A DNA stretch of 64,000 bases. Origin: Dastarcus helophoroides. Taxonomy: Eukaryota > Arthropoda > Insecta > Coleoptera > Bothrideridae. A program made the translations under genes and the position numbers. Below the pieces are notes generated by a model. The model saw nothing but the letters and a program-made list of their open reading frames with translations. It was not told where the DNA came from and ran no database searches. Shown here piece by piece: positions 1 to 11,850 of the stretch (position 1 is the first letter of the stretch; every line of letters starts with the position of its first letter). The stretch is taken from the NCBI GenBank assembly GCA_028583605.1, contig CM053335.1:18583347-18647346 (forward strand), read 5' to 3'.

Positions 1-1250
1 AACCAATTTCCTAAATTTCGACGCTTGTAGATGTGCTTTCAACAAACTAATAAAACCGAAACTGTATATGATCGTTGAATTCGATAATCTGTACTATGAT
101 TCCACATTAATAACTATTTTGTCGAAATCCAGAGACTAAATCGAAATCTCACTTACTTTCAGTTAAAAAAAAGACTATACTTTCGACATCACTTTACAAG
201 TCTAGTAATAACTTTTGAAAATGCGGTATGGAGTTAAAAAGATATACTTTTCGAATGCTGCGTACATTAAAAAATGCAATCAATCGAACGAGATTTCTGG
301 AAAAGGTCGAGCAATATTTCGTTCGCTCGTCGATAACGTGTTACGTTTGAAAACATGAAATATACAACGAAATCCATTTAGATTTGTCATACTTGGGATG
401 CATTGAATGGTTTAAGGTAGCATCGCTCTCGATCATGAAATCAAAATGAGGACGCGGAGAAACGGCCGAAATAGGATTTTATTGTAGGTAGGAGCGCTCT
501 GTATTCGGGACAGGACTCTTCACCTCCGCACCTCATCGACGATTTCAATTTCGCCTGTATGTACACAATTTCGATACATGTACGGAATAACAACATCTCC
601 TTAGGTGTCAAATCAATAAATAACTCCACAAGAAAGACTGACGTAATCAGAAAAGTTTCAATCTTCGCTTGATATGTTCCCCAATTTTAGATTATTGGAG
701 AATTTACCAAGAAAATCAGACTTTTTTCAATAAAAAATAGGGGACTGCCGATAGAAGTGAAAATTTAACCAGCTTCTAACTTACATATTGCAGGCGTAGG
801 GATAGGTATAAAGCGCGTCAAATTTTTATTTTAAGACGAATTCTTCGACAATTTGATGCTTTTTGATTTTTCGATTTTTCGAAAAAAAAGTTTAACCGTT
901 TTCAAAAGCAAGGTCACATTTGGTTAATTTGAGACGTCTGTTTGTATTTAATTCGCCACACAATCAATATTGTCCTGATTGGCCGATTTCATTAATTACA
1001 GTGTTTAATTGGGTGTAAAATAAATTGGAATTGGAAGCCGACTAGGGCGGGATAAGTTAGGAGTTTTTGCTCACTTTAACAAGCCCAAGCGCCCTGAATT
1101 TCTGACGTCGAATCGAATAACATTGTAGATGTGCTTTTATTTAGGTATACAATTTGATCGAAATAAATTGGATGTAGTAAAGTAATTGAAGGTAATTCGA
1201 GTAATGTAACTTTTTTACGTTTCGTTACGAAGTGAGACAGAATTCTAGTT
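1..1250. other. Unassigned AT-rich sequence
   Basis: No exon, RNA gene or clear repeat was recognised. The short open frames here are of the size expected by chance in AT-rich DNA. It could be intron or intergenic sequence upstream of the lectin-like gene. Confidence 0.5.
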
Positions 1251-2470
1251 ACAGTCACAAAAAAGGGGTCAACCTCGGAATGAGAGATAATAAGCTGGAA
1301 ACTCGTATACACCTTCATTATGGCGCTCTAAAAGTTGTCTCAAAAGTCTTATGAAATCTCCTCTCTGCGTCGTAAGTTATTTAAAGCCAAAGGTCACAAA
1401 AATTGCTTTTCCGCGATTATCTCGGTTTGCTCCAATTATTTAAAATCTATTATAAAAATTGTAAAGCATCAAATTTGTGACAACTTTTGTTTCAAACATT
1501 TTTTCATACGCTCAACCGTTTTTGAAATAAAGGGCAGCCCTCAGCCATACGTACTGTAACGCAAGGTAAATTAAACAAATTATTAATTGAAAATTCATTT
1601 TAGAGTTCTAAAAGTTGACTTAAAAGTCGCATAAAATCTTATGCCTGCGTCATAAAGTCAAAGGTCAAAAAAACCGGTTTTTCGCGATTATCTCGATTTT
1701 TATAGCTCCAATCATGTTAACATCTATTATAAAAATTGTAGAGCATAAAATTTGCGACAACTTTTAATACAAACATTTTTTCATACGCTTAGTCGTTTCT
1801 GAAATAAAGGGCGGGGCTTAGCCATACATACTGTAATGTAAGGTTAATTGGAAAAATTATTCATTAAAAACTCATACACACTTACATTTTGACGTTATAA
1901 AAGTTGTCTTAACAGTCTCATAAAATGTTCACCTGCATCATAAGTTATTTAAGGTTAAAGGTCACAAAAATCGGGTTTTCGCGATTACCTTGGTTTCTAT
2001 AGCCCCAATGATGTTAACATCTATTATAAAAATCGTAGAGCATAAAATTTCCAACATATTTTGTTTCAAACATTTTTTCGTACGCTTTACCGTTTTTGAA
2101 ATAAAGGCGAGGGCTCAGCCATACATAGTGTAATGCAAGGTCAATTAGACAAATTATTTATTGGAAACTTGTATACACCTTCATTTTGGGCATTTCAAAA
2201 GTTTTTATAAAAGTTTTATCAAACCTCGTATCTGCGTCGTAAGTTATTGTGTTAAGTTCAGTCAAGTCAAGTTATTTGAGGTCACAAAAATCGGTTTTTC
2301 GCTCTTATCTCGATTTCTACAGCTCCAATGATGTTAACATATATTATAAAAATTGTAGAGCATAAAATTTGCGACAACTTTTGTTTTAAACATTTTTTCA
2401 TACGCCCAACCGTTTTTGAAATAAAGGGCAGGGCTCCGCCATACACAAAGTAATGCGAGGTTCGGAAGTC
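1251..2470 (+). repeat. Foldback-type tandem repeat, family R1, half element
   Basis: Four diverged head-to-tail units of about 295 bp begin near 1308, 1602, 1878 and 2170. Each unit carries the same landmarks in order: CTAAAAGTTGTCTCAAAAGT, AAGGTCAAAGGTCACAAAAA, GATTATCTCGGTTTCTATAG, GTAGAGCATAAAATTTGCGA, AAATAAAGGGCAGCCCTCAG and CATACATACTGTAATGCAAG. The left end (about 1251-1305) carries the outer terminal motif AATGAGAGATAATAAGCTGG also seen at 15,460 and, inverted, at 17,400 and 57,020. The inverted partner array is missing here, so this looks like half of an element. Short ORFs inside (for example 1335-1559) are by-products of the repeat. Confidence 0.85.
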
Positions 2471-2522
2471 TGGGCTGTAGCGTGAAGGTCCTGGGTTCGA
2501 TTCCAGGTCACTAACTCCTCTA
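2466..2522 (+). repeat. tRNA-like B-box fragment, possible SINE remnant
   Basis: Directly after the broken R1 array lies a short segment with a good RNA polymerase III B box (GGTTCGATTCC) inside a T-arm-like CCTGGGTTCGATTCCAGG. No convincing A box or complete cloverleaf is visible, so it is not called a tRNA gene. Confidence 0.4.
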
Positions 2523-2559
2523 CTCAATTAAAAACAAGAACAGACAATAATAATTACAA

Positions 2560-3186
2560 TTGAACGTGTTACATGTCGCCGTTCGATGTCCCTAACTAAT
2601 ACTAGAAAGTGGTGGATGCGCAGGGTGTTGAACTGGACCATTAGTTTAACAGCGCTACAATTAATATCGTAGTAAGCTACTTATACGTACACAAATCTCC
2701 ATCAAAAGCAAACAAAGGCCAACCCTAATGAAATGTTTGTTTACCTTCGACAGGCTATGCGTGTTTATTTGTAAGGGATCAGCTCGGGGAGTAGTCAAAT
2801 GTCTGAGCCCATCATTGTTGAATTAGCCCTTCGGCTTTGAAGTTTGAGTCGAAACACACCAGCCTACATTTTCCAGCCTGTTTGCGGCGTGCAGACGCTA
2901 CCTAGACCAATTTGGAACGCAAAATTATCCACTCTCTCTCAGATTGTATAAATAATTTAAGGAACGGAAGGGCGCCTAATGCGTAATTATTCATTTCACG
3001 TGACGTCTCTTATTTGATGTGGATGCGAACGAAGATATATCGGTCGGGGTCGCTGAACTTTTGCGCATATAAAAATATGTTTTAAAATTTGAACATTACG
3101 GCGATTGGTTGCAGTTAAATTAGGTTTAGAAATATTTGCCAGCGAAACTAGTTATGTTTATTGTTAACGATGTTTCTGAAGTATAA
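2560..3186. other. Unassigned sequence
   Basis: No gene or repeat recognised. Somewhat less AT-rich patches lie near 2780-2940 and 3000-3060, but none is an exon I can support. Confidence 0.4.
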
Positions 3187-3500
3187 TGTAACGAACTGAT
3201 GTGATACAAATCGCGACGAATGTGGATCGCCTTATGGAAGGTAGATAGTGTTGTCGCGAAATGACCCATATGTAGGTGTAACGTTAAATTTATTTTGTGG
3301 TTGAGTCTTGCTAGATATGGTAACTTCCAATAATAGGTGGCAAATATACGCGCTCCCCTATTGTGATTTATTTAGTATTTGGTGCATCCAATATCTAATA
3401 ACTGATTATTTTTAATTTGTTGTTGTATCACGTTTTGTTTCTTTGTATAAAAAACTGTTTGAATTCACATCATCATTTAAATCAAACGTGGGAAATACGC
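3187..3500. repeat. Solo-LTR-like repeat, family L2
   Basis: It begins TGTAACGAACTGATGTGATA and shares block-by-block similarity along its length with 32,917-33,246 and with the fragment at 27,828-27,985. Shared blocks include the AATCGCG segment, the TATGGAA segment and the CTTTGT..AAAACTGTTT..ATTCA segment near the end. The TGTAAC start and the TGTAACA end of the sister copy suggest an LTR. No internal retrotransposon sequence is attached. The retroelement class is not determined. Confidence 0.5.
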
Positions 3501-5048
3501 ACAATAAGCCATGTGTCCAGTGTGTTTAAAAGTTGATATTAACGATTTTGCGACTCCTGTAAACAAGTACAAGAGTTGAACCGACGAGAGTATTCTCGGA
3601 ATTTTAATTAACAATGGACTAACGAGCCACCCTTAATCAAAGTGAACAATTATCCCTAATGCAGTAACATCGATGAAGTTTGACAATTTAGTAAACTACG
3701 ATGGTCACATCTGAACGTTATTGCCCAAAAGTGTGACAAAGGTTAAGTGGGTCGCCTGTAAATATAGAAATTCAAATTTTGGACATAAGATCGATTCGAG
3801 AACAGTTCAGTTTAACTACATTTTCGCCTCGATTGATTAGATTTTAAAATATTAAATAATTACGTCGCTTTGTTCGCGTCAACCTCGCTAATTCCTCTCT
3901 AGCGCAGCAAAGTACCAGAAAAATGGGGTTTATGAAACATTTTTAATAAGTATAAGTATCCAATTGTTGTCTAATTGGATAAAAAACTTAGTTTCCGAAA
4001 TAAATTATCCTTCAATGTAGTGATAATTTTTTAAGCTCTTTAAATTGTTGTAAATGTTAAAAGGATAATTAACTAAAACTTCAAATCTTCCAAGATTATG
4101 AAATAATTATTAAGCTCGAATTCTGCCAGATAAAACTGCAGAGACCAAATTGCGTTACCGTTTCTTGCGCGCGCCATGTAAAATTTCCTCTACTACTTTA
4201 AAAATTAAGCCGACAGATAATATCTTTCGAGATGAATAACGGTATAAGCCAGGCAGCCAGGAAGTTTAAAAAGGTGCGCTAATATCAAACTTTTCCATAA
4301 ACTAGCCCTTTTACTCGGAATATAAAATTTCGTTCATAAAAAAAGTGTCGGGCGACGAAAGCTCGAAAAGAGATTTTAGCAATCGCGCGGGGAGCTTTTA
4401 TAAAGAAAAAGACATCATAATCCCCCCTATATAAGCGGAGTTCATGGCTTTGTGAAAAGTTTTATCTTCTGTCGCAAATTTCGAGTTTATTCGAAATACA
4501 GGTTAAACCTTTGGTCTTACGTTGCGTAAATATCATCCCCCCATTTAGGCAGAGATTATATCCTTAGCTTCCGGATTTCATTTAATTTATATAATTAAAT
4601 TATGTCATTTCCATTCGTGGGGTTTTTGTGCCAAAATGACGGGTAAATTTGATATTACTTTGCTGATTTATTACTTGGGGAATCTGAATAATGTTACGCG
4701 GCGACGATGAAAAATTAGCAACAGTTAATTTTCAAAGACATTCTTACTTTATTGTTTTTTATTAATATAAGTTGTTTAAATAATGGGAAATTATGTTAAT
4801 TAAATATTCTGTAATAAAACAGTCGACCGTGACCGTGATTAATGAGAGAACATTTAATTGACAGTTTTACGTACCTAAATGCGTGTCACGCCGAGGGTTC
4901 TTGTATTTTAACATGATGTAAACTGTCATAAATGATAACTTACAAAAATTAAAGTTACCTCAGAGAGTGACTTTTGTAACCTTTCAGCGCATCGACCTTT
5001 TGGTTGTAATTGAATGTTATTCTCTTTCTGAAAAACAGTATTGCTGCG
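3500..5048. other. Unassigned AT-rich sequence
   Basis: No exon recognised. A stretch near 4945-5010 is similar to 62,655-62,722 and so is part of a dispersed repeat. Confidence 0.4.
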
Positions 5049-5372
5049 TGTTACCGGTTCAATAATTCAAACCCCGTGAACTGTAAACAATTTATTTCAA
5101 ACTTATTTCATAATTACGACCCACTTAACTGAGTATCTTGAGGAAAAGACGACCGCGTATTTATACCATTCCAGGCTTCTAGACCGATCTGTTCGCGAAC
5201 AGATCCGTTTAGAAGCCTGGAATGGTATAAATACGCGGTCGCCTTTCCCTCAAGATACTCAGTCTACCTGCCATATGAATCATTCTCGCGGCCGCCTCTC
5301 ATTAACAAATATTTCCAGAGAATTCCGTACATCACATAATATCTAATACAAATTTACAACTAGTTTGTTACA
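5049..5372. repeat. Old solo LTR, Gypsy-like, with internal palindrome
   Basis: This 324-bp segment starts TGTTACCGGTTC and ends GTTTGTTACA. Its layout matches the Gypsy LTRs at 47,393 and 60,673: TGTTAC start, a CTTGAGGGAAA..CGACCGC..TTTATA block, a TCGCGGCCGC block, then an AT-rich end in GTTACA. Sequence identity to those LTRs is low outside these blocks and I see no target duplication, so it is an old or diverged relative. Confidence 0.55.
5128..5263. repeat. 136-bp near-perfect palindrome
   Basis: Two arms of about 68 bp meet with no spacer at TTCGCGAA. They differ at only about four positions. The palindrome lies inside the LTR-like sequence, so one LTR segment appears duplicated in inverted orientation. 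Confidence 0.9.
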
Positions 5373-7045
5373 GTATTTTCAATTACGACAGATTTTTCTT
5401 TACAATTCCCAATTATTTCAACAAAGACTCATCTTTACGAAAAATGTTGTAAATGCTTTGCATCAGTGTAAATACAATATCATTTGACGAACTTGTACAA
5501 GCCGTGTTATTAGCGTGAAACTGTTATTAACTTTGCAAGGTATATAAGTTTGCTGTTTGCAAATTACAGTATTAAACCTGCTTGCTATTCATGAATTGGA
5601 AACTATTAACAAACTTTAATAAGCAGACGCTCCCGGGAAATTCTAATCGTATTGTTCTTTCTTTGCGAGCAACTTAAAAGCAACACGTGTAACTTATCCG
5701 GTGCATAATTTTGTTTTTGCTTGAGGCTAAACGCCTCATCTTTAATTAATGCAGTGCAGTGGTAATTTGATAAAAAGAATAGAAAAATTTTTGATTGGTA
5801 AACTCAGTTTTCTGGGTCGTAAATCCTTCAGCCATTTATCTATTATATAATAATAATGATAAAGTTGGCAAGTACACCAAAAAAAATAATTATTATAATA
5901 TTATAACTTTTTCTTACTCCCACCTGTATAATCACTATTTTCTTTACAACTTGCTAGCAGCTTACTGATCTGTTGACTAGATTAAATTCGTATCCATCGT
6001 TGGATGTACATGAAATCGACTAATGACTAATGTCATTTTTAAATTCAAAATTAGACCCCAAAATCTATCAAACTAACATATCTTCTTATACTCTATAATT
6101 ATTTACCGAATAAAATATACAAAACGAGTTAATTTACTGTAGAATCAACAAAGAAGATACAGAGAATATCTAGAATCAACAAATTGCACCCCAACTGACA
6201 TTTTAGAATGCAGTAAATAAAACATCGAAGGCTGTCCGTGATAGTAGTCAATCATAATTGTTAACTTGAACTCTTCATCTTAATTAAATAAAAACCCGAT
6301 GAGGCGTAAATATTTTTTAAATTGAAATTTTCTAATACTTTTTCATTAAAATTTTCTAATCTGCTTAGGTGGATAGTAATGATTGGTGTTTCGGGAAATA
6401 AATTGCCGTGAAAAGAACTTCGCTCCCAGTTTTCTTTGCAATAATTTCTCGGTGATTTAAAATCCTATTCCACCTTCCGAACATTTACTAATGACTCTAT
6501 TGAAGAAAGCTAGCCCGATTTATTGTAGGAGTTGAAGCAGTAATTACTTTATTCCGGCTTACACTTTTTCAGCCGGAATTGAAACTTTTCAGAGCAGAAA
6601 CACCTCCAAAAGTGGAAACGTTTTATGGCACTTTCAACCCAACTTCAACTTAAATTCAGTTTCGTCGTATTTATCTAATAAAATTCATTCTCAATAAAAT
6701 TTATTCTCAATTTTAATATTGCCCGCATTATGTCATTATATAACGTGAAATTTCGATTATTTCGCAAACTTTTGTTGAATTTGAAAATTCCACAATTTTA
6801 AAAAATTCTTGAGCGTAATATCGACTCTAAAAGTCGAACTTGAGAAAAAAAAACCTTGACTTGAATCCAAACATTTGGTAATAATGGTCGACGTTTTAAA
6901 TATTGAGAGTTCTTATATTATATCGAATTTTTCTTCCACAATTTTGATCTTCTTGAAGGACAAAGTTCAAACTTTACGTTTTGACGTTTGTTAAAAAAAA
7001 TACTTTAAAGAAAACGTATATATTTAGGAATTACAATCTTTTTCT
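5373..7045. other. Unassigned AT-rich sequence
   Basis: No gene recognised. There are many A/T runs and no open frame of interest. Confidence 0.4.
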
Positions 7046-8470
7046 GTTTCTTTGATCTTAAAATTTCGATTTTTCGAAATTCCATTTCTTAAAATTTGTT
7101 TTCTCGAAATTCGATTTTTTAAATTTGTTTTCTCGAAATTCGATTTCTCAAAATTCATTTCTCGAAATTCAATTTTTCCAAATTATGAGAAAAAATTGGA
7201 AAAATTCGATTTCGGTAACTCTTATTGCTTGAAAGTCGGTTTCTTAAGATTTGTTTTCTCGAAATTCAGTTTCTCAAAATCTTGAGAAAAAATTGAGAAA
7301 TTCGATTTCTTAATATTTGTTTTCTCAAAATTCGATATTTCGAAATTCGATTTTTTAAAATTTGTTTTCTCGAAATTCAATTTCTTCAATTTGTTTTCTC
7401 GAAATTCCGTTTCTCAAAATTCATTTCTCGAAATTCAATTTTTCCAAATTATGAGAAAAAAATGGAAAAATTCGATTTCGGTAACTCTTATTTCTTGAAA
7501 GTCGATTTCTCAAGATTTGTTTTTTCGAAATTCAGTTTCTCAAAATCTTGTTAAAAAATTAAGAAATTCGATTTCTGAAAATTTGATTTCTTAATATTTG
7601 TTTTCTCGAAATTCGATACTTCGAAATTCGATTTTTTAAAATTTGTTTTCTCGAAATTCGATTTCTGAAATTTGTTTTCTCGAAATTCCATTTTTCGAAA
7701 TTATAAGAAAAAAATGGAAAAATTCGATTTCTGTAACTTTTATTTCTCGAAAGTCGATTTCTCAAGATTAGTTTGCTCGAAATTCAATTTCTTAAAATTT
7801 TGAGAAAAAATTGAGAAATTCGATTTCTCGAAATTCAATTTCTCCTAATTTGTTTTCTCAAAATTTGTTTTCCCGAAATTCGATTTCTCAAAATTTATAT
7901 TCTCGAAATTTGATTTCTTAAATTTTTGTTTTTTTTTCAAATTCGATTTCTCGAAGTTCGATTTCTCAAAATTTGTTTTCTCGAAATTCTATTTCTCAAA
8001 ATTTTGAGAACAAATTTAGAAATTCGATTTCTTGAAATTCAATCTTTCCAAAGAGAAGTTTACTCAAACCTTTACCTTTTGTCAAAATCTTGAAATTCAA
8101 TTCGATTTCTCAGATTAAGGAAAAATGTCGAGAGATTTCATTTCTCGAAAGTCGATTTTTTAAAATTTCTTTTCTCGAATTTTTTGAAATTCGATGTTTC
8201 GAAATTCGATTTTTCGAAATTAGATTTTTCGAAATTAGATTTTTCGAAATTCGGTTTCTCAAAATTTGTTTTTTCGAGATTCGATTTCTCGAAATTCCAT
8301 TTCTTAAAATTTGTTTTCACGAATTTCCCGAAATTCGATTTCTCGAAATTCGATTTCTCGAAATTCAATTTCTCGAAATTCGATTTCTCGAAATTCGATT
8401 TCTCAAAATTCGATTTCTCGAATTCGATTTTTCAAAACTTCTTTTCTCGAAATTTGTTTTCTCGAAATTC
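7046..8470. repeat. TTCGAAATTCGATTTCTC minisatellite, 1.4 kb
   Basis: The region is built almost entirely of short degenerate units of about 13-18 bp around CTCGAAATTCGATTTC, with variants AAATTTGTTTTCTCGAAATT and AATTATGAGAAAAAATGG. The block with AATTATGAGAAAAAA recurs near 7180, 7450 and 7700, showing a higher-order period of roughly 250-270 bp. The part at 8320-8430 is the most homogeneous. Open frames here (8090-8476, 8184-8513 and others on both strands) encode simple FEIRFLEIR or FSKFDFSKF strings and are artefacts of the repeat. Confidence 0.95.
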
Positions 8471-8472
8471 TT

Positions 8473-8630
8473 TTGATGAAACGGACTGGTCCTTGGTTAT
8501 CTTCAAAAATTGAAACACAAAACTTATTCCCTCAAACCAAGAAAGATTAAAAAACACAACAAAGGTTGCTCTAGAGCATATTTCTTGGTTTCAGAGGACA
8601 AGTTTTGTATTTCAGTTTTCCAACTTTACA
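8473..8630 (+). repeat. Palindromic MITE, family M2
   Basis: It starts with the M2 terminus ACGGACTGGTCCTTGG, then TTATCTTCAAAAATTGAAAC, the hairpin arm with AAACCAAGAAAGATTAAAAA, and a degraded inverted arm (TTCTTGGTTTCAGAGGACAA). It abuts the minisatellite. No transposase is present. Confidence 0.8.
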
Positions 8631-8639
8631 AGAAAATGC

Positions 8640-9890
8640 AGATATTTTTGAATTTAAAATTTCAAATGACCACGAGTGGACTGTTCCGCGCAGCTACCAT
8701 AATGTAAGAATAGCCATGCTAGTCGCCAACATTCGGAGCGAATAGACACCGCAAGAAGAAGAGAAATTTAGATATTTTTCAGAAATGTTCGATCTCGAAA
8801 TTTTGTATGCAAGTAGAATGTAACCCAGTCTACAATACTGCAGCTCTCTAAGCGTGTATAGTGAATCAAAGGTGGCGCCGAATTACCAGCAGTTGAACCA
8901 CAAAAGCTTAGCAAAGCGGTTGCTCTCTAGAAAGGTCCCAGAAGACAAGATTCTAATGCACTTCTGATAAATGTTGGTCTGAGCATTCGAAATTTTGGTT
9001 TAATCTTACTATATTAAATTTTATCTCCCCGATACAATAGCGAAACTTAATAAAGTGTTTTGAGAGGCCGTAGATTTGAAACAATTCAATTTTCTAAAGA
9101 AAACGCGAAAGCCTCAACCGAACTGATTGGATTACTCGGTGTATCCGACCTTCGTTTCAAGTACTATTAAAGGAAATTCAACGTTGACCGTATCACATAC
9201 GAATTTAATTTAAAATCAATAGAATATGAGACTACATACTTCACGTAATGCATTCGGAAACCCAATACTCTATGAGCTAAGTGGGGTCTTGAATATATTC
9301 GTGTTTTCCTCGGCAATCTATAATCCACAAGCTTTTATATTTGCATCTGAAGCATGAATTTAATATTTAAATGTATACGTGGTTGGTGACGGGAGACGAT
9401 TATTTAAATTTTATGAGAAATTTAAAAGTAGACGAGTACCTGAGAAGTTGAATACATTTTGTGGTAGACGAAATCTATAAAATATCTAAATTTTACATCT
9501 ATTACTATCGGAAAGCTCCCATATATGGAAGCTTTCTGGTTACTATAGTCGGATATCAAGCAAAAATTGGGGTAACTCGTTTTTCTATTTCATTATCTCT
9601 AATTTTATTTGGTGATCTCACGGTTTGTCTGTTGCTGTATTTTTCTATTCGAAGCTATGTTTCAGAGTTTCCAATGCGTGCGGATGGGCGTGGGCTTGGC
9701 GTGTGATTGGTGTGGGCTAGACGTATGATGGGTGTGGGCTTTTTTTAAGGGTTGATTTTCTAATATTTTTAACTTTTTCTTTCGAAATGTCTTCTATTAA
9801 TTTCAAAATTTCGATATTTCGTTCAAAATTTCGATATTTTCTTCAAAATAATTAAAATTACGATTTGTATAATTTTTTAATCGTTCTTAT
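8640..9890. other. Unassigned sequence
   Basis: No gene or repeat supported. An open frame at 9461-9706 has no recognisable domain and no exon signals I trust. Confidence 0.4.
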
Positions 9891-10065
9891 TATTTACTAT
9901 ATGCAATTCGGACAGTTTTTAGTGTCCATTTTTACCCCTTTAGAGGCCAAATTTTGAAAAATCCTCTCTTAGTGCTCACCTACGTCATATGGCGAATATC
10001 TATGCACAATTTCATCTTCTAGAGTCTAAATCCACCCGATAAGGCTATGCGTTGTCTGTCAGCTG
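9890..10065 (-). repeat. Dispersed repeat, family R4
   Basis: Read on the minus strand it matches 14,500-14,690 and 63,775-64,000: CTGACAGACAACG, then a segment around GAAATT(T/G)GCA, then GTAGGTGAGCACTAAGAGAGG, then GTAAAAATGGACA. No coding potential is seen. Confidence 0.7.
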
Positions 10066-10071
10066 TTGTTT

Positions 10072-10254
10072 ACGGTGCGTTTACACTAGACACTTCCGTA
10101 CGTTTCTCTGACATAAAATATATTTCTCTTTAACATAAGTGACAACTATCTTGAGGTAAGCTATCCAATTCCCAGCTGTGTAGATAAGTCTTGGATAGCT
10201 TTTCTCAGGACAGTTGATACGTATGTCAAAAAGAAATGTACGGAATAAAGTGTC
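10072..10254. repeat. Palindromic MITE, family M3
   Basis: Terminal inverted repeats read GGTGCGTTTACACTAGACAC and its degraded complement GTGTCTGGTATAAATGCACC. The interior is also inverted-repeat (CCGTACATTTCTCT against AGAAATGTACGG) around CCCAGCTGTGTAGATAAGTC. No ORF. Confidence 0.85.
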
Positions 10255-10283
10255 TGGTATAAATGCACCTTTAGAGATTTAGT

Positions 10284-10393
10284 GTGATGGTGGGATGATG
10301 ATGATGATCATGATGATGATGATGATGATAATGATGATGATGATGATAATGATGATGATGATGATGATTATGATGACGATGATAATGATAAGG
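10284..10393. repeat. GAT/TGA microsatellite
   Basis: About 110 bp of imperfect (GAT)n with AAT, CAT and TAT interruptions. Confidence 0.95.
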
Positions 10394-11690
10394 TATATAA
10401 TATATAAGGTGTATAATTAAGTTCAAGTTCAAAAAAGTCTTATTCAAATCAAATTGCTATTACTTGAAGTCTCGGTAAATGTCCAAGGGCACATATGCGT
10501 TTTTTGCGATAAAGCTCACGTTGCGATATTTCTTGTTATTTATCTTTACGTTATCCCGAATTATCATCATTATAGTCCGAGGGAACTATTCCGGAGATAA
10601 TTGACAATTTTCTTCTTCTGCGGTTTCATATCGTTCGTTTTGTATTCGGAAGCTTTTATTGTAATTTATGATCGTGTTTTGCAGCTATTTCTGTCCCTCA
10701 GCCCCGTTTGGAAACAATATTTTTCTCCGCTAGCTTCACCGTTATGATATATAACCGCCAATATTGTAAATATTTGTATTGGAAATATTCCAGGCTATCT
10801 GGGCTTTTCCTTTTCTCGAAAATAACCTTTTCGTGGCCGTCGAGCGCTTAGAAATAAAAATACAAAGCGATTTTCCAATAGTGTTTTACACGTCTAATGT
10901 ATTATAGTGAAAAATCGGACAAAGTATTCTATCGGTGGGAAAATACTACACCTCTTACAAGTTCTTTATTTGATACCTTACATTTATGAATCTAAAAAAA
11001 AGAAAAAGTGAAACCTGGTTATATTCAGCGTGCTGTAGTATATGACAGTATATGACAAAAATATGTCTTTTAAAGTGCTTATCACGAAAATTGAGTTCTA
11101 CGTCATCGACATGTCGACTTATCACATAGAAAGAGACGTTTAGATCTTCATTGCGTAGTTTCAGTGGCATGTATCCATCGGTTCAGTAGTTATTTTCGTG
11201 CTTAACGTTTCAGTTTTGAATATTCTACTTTATTTTCGAAGCTAGCGAATTGTATTTATTTATTTATTTATTCATTTATTTATGTGTTTTGTGACATAAC
11301 AGATGATACTTATTTAGTGCTGCACTTTTCGTGTTATGTGAGAAAAGCATCTTTGCACAATGCCTATTAACATGAAGATTTTAGAGATTTGGGGGTTAAA
11401 TTGCTGAATTATTTCGAACAGAAAAGAGACTACAAGACACCTTACGCCATTTAGCGAGAATTCAATGAATCTTTGTTTCCCCAAAGTTATTAATATTTCG
11501 AATCGTTTTACTAATTCAGTTACCATTTTAATTATATAAAATTGTAGTTGATGAAGTTCTTTTTCCATGGTTTAAATTTGAATCAAAAGTAATTAGATGC
11601 TTTACATTAGGAAAATTCTTCCACCGAATACCTTAAAATAGATTCTTTTTACAGCAAATTGATCTCGCTCAATTCTACTGATATTGGCTC
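10394..11690. other. Unassigned sequence
   Basis: No gene recognised. A short TTTA repeat lies at 11,255-11,285. Confidence 0.4.
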
Positions 11691-11850
11691 GGTGGCTTAG
11701 TCGATTGAGCGTAAACTTCTTGCCATCGGGGTCGTGGGTTCGGTTCCCACATCTGGCATGGATGTTTTTGTTCGTCTAAAAGTGTAAATATTTATACAAT
11801 CTGTAACGTATAAGCTAATAACTCAAAGTCGAAAATAAATAAAAAAAAAA
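11691..11850 (+). repeat. tRNA-derived SINE, family S1
   Basis: A 5' head with an A-box-like TGGCTTAGTCGATTGAG and a B box GGTTCGGTTCC is followed by a unique body (GTTCGTCTAAAAGTG, AACTCAAAGTCGAAAATAAA) and an A-rich tail. The same order is found at 60,569-61,115, where an LTR splits the copy. The cloverleaf is incomplete, so it is a SINE and not a tRNA gene. Confidence 0.85.

Noticed and set aside
1335..1559. Recurring short frames (for example 1335-1559, 17,182-17,472, 23,357-23,632) that resemble one another.
   Set aside because: They are the same R1 unit translated in each copy. There is no start or stop conservation and no known domain, so a shared protein is not supported.
2470..2510. 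A minus-strand frame reads SDLESNPGP, which matches the 2A ribosome-skipping motif DxExNPGP.
   Set aside because: It is the antisense reading of a tRNA T-arm/B-box (GGTTCGATTCC). Any such T arm gives LESNPG in this frame. There is no surrounding polyprotein.
8090..8513. Overlapping open frames of 70-128 codons on both strands.
   Set aside because: Products are simple Phe/Ile/Arg or Phe/Ser/Lys strings from the minisatellite.
10284..10393. CRISPR-like spacing.
   Set aside because: It is a plain GAT microsatellite in eukaryotic DNA. No CRISPR array is present anywhere in the window.
11691..11765. Possible tRNA gene.
   Set aside because: A and B boxes are present but acceptor and anticodon stems do not pair, and the body plus A-tail recur at 60,569. 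It is a SINE.
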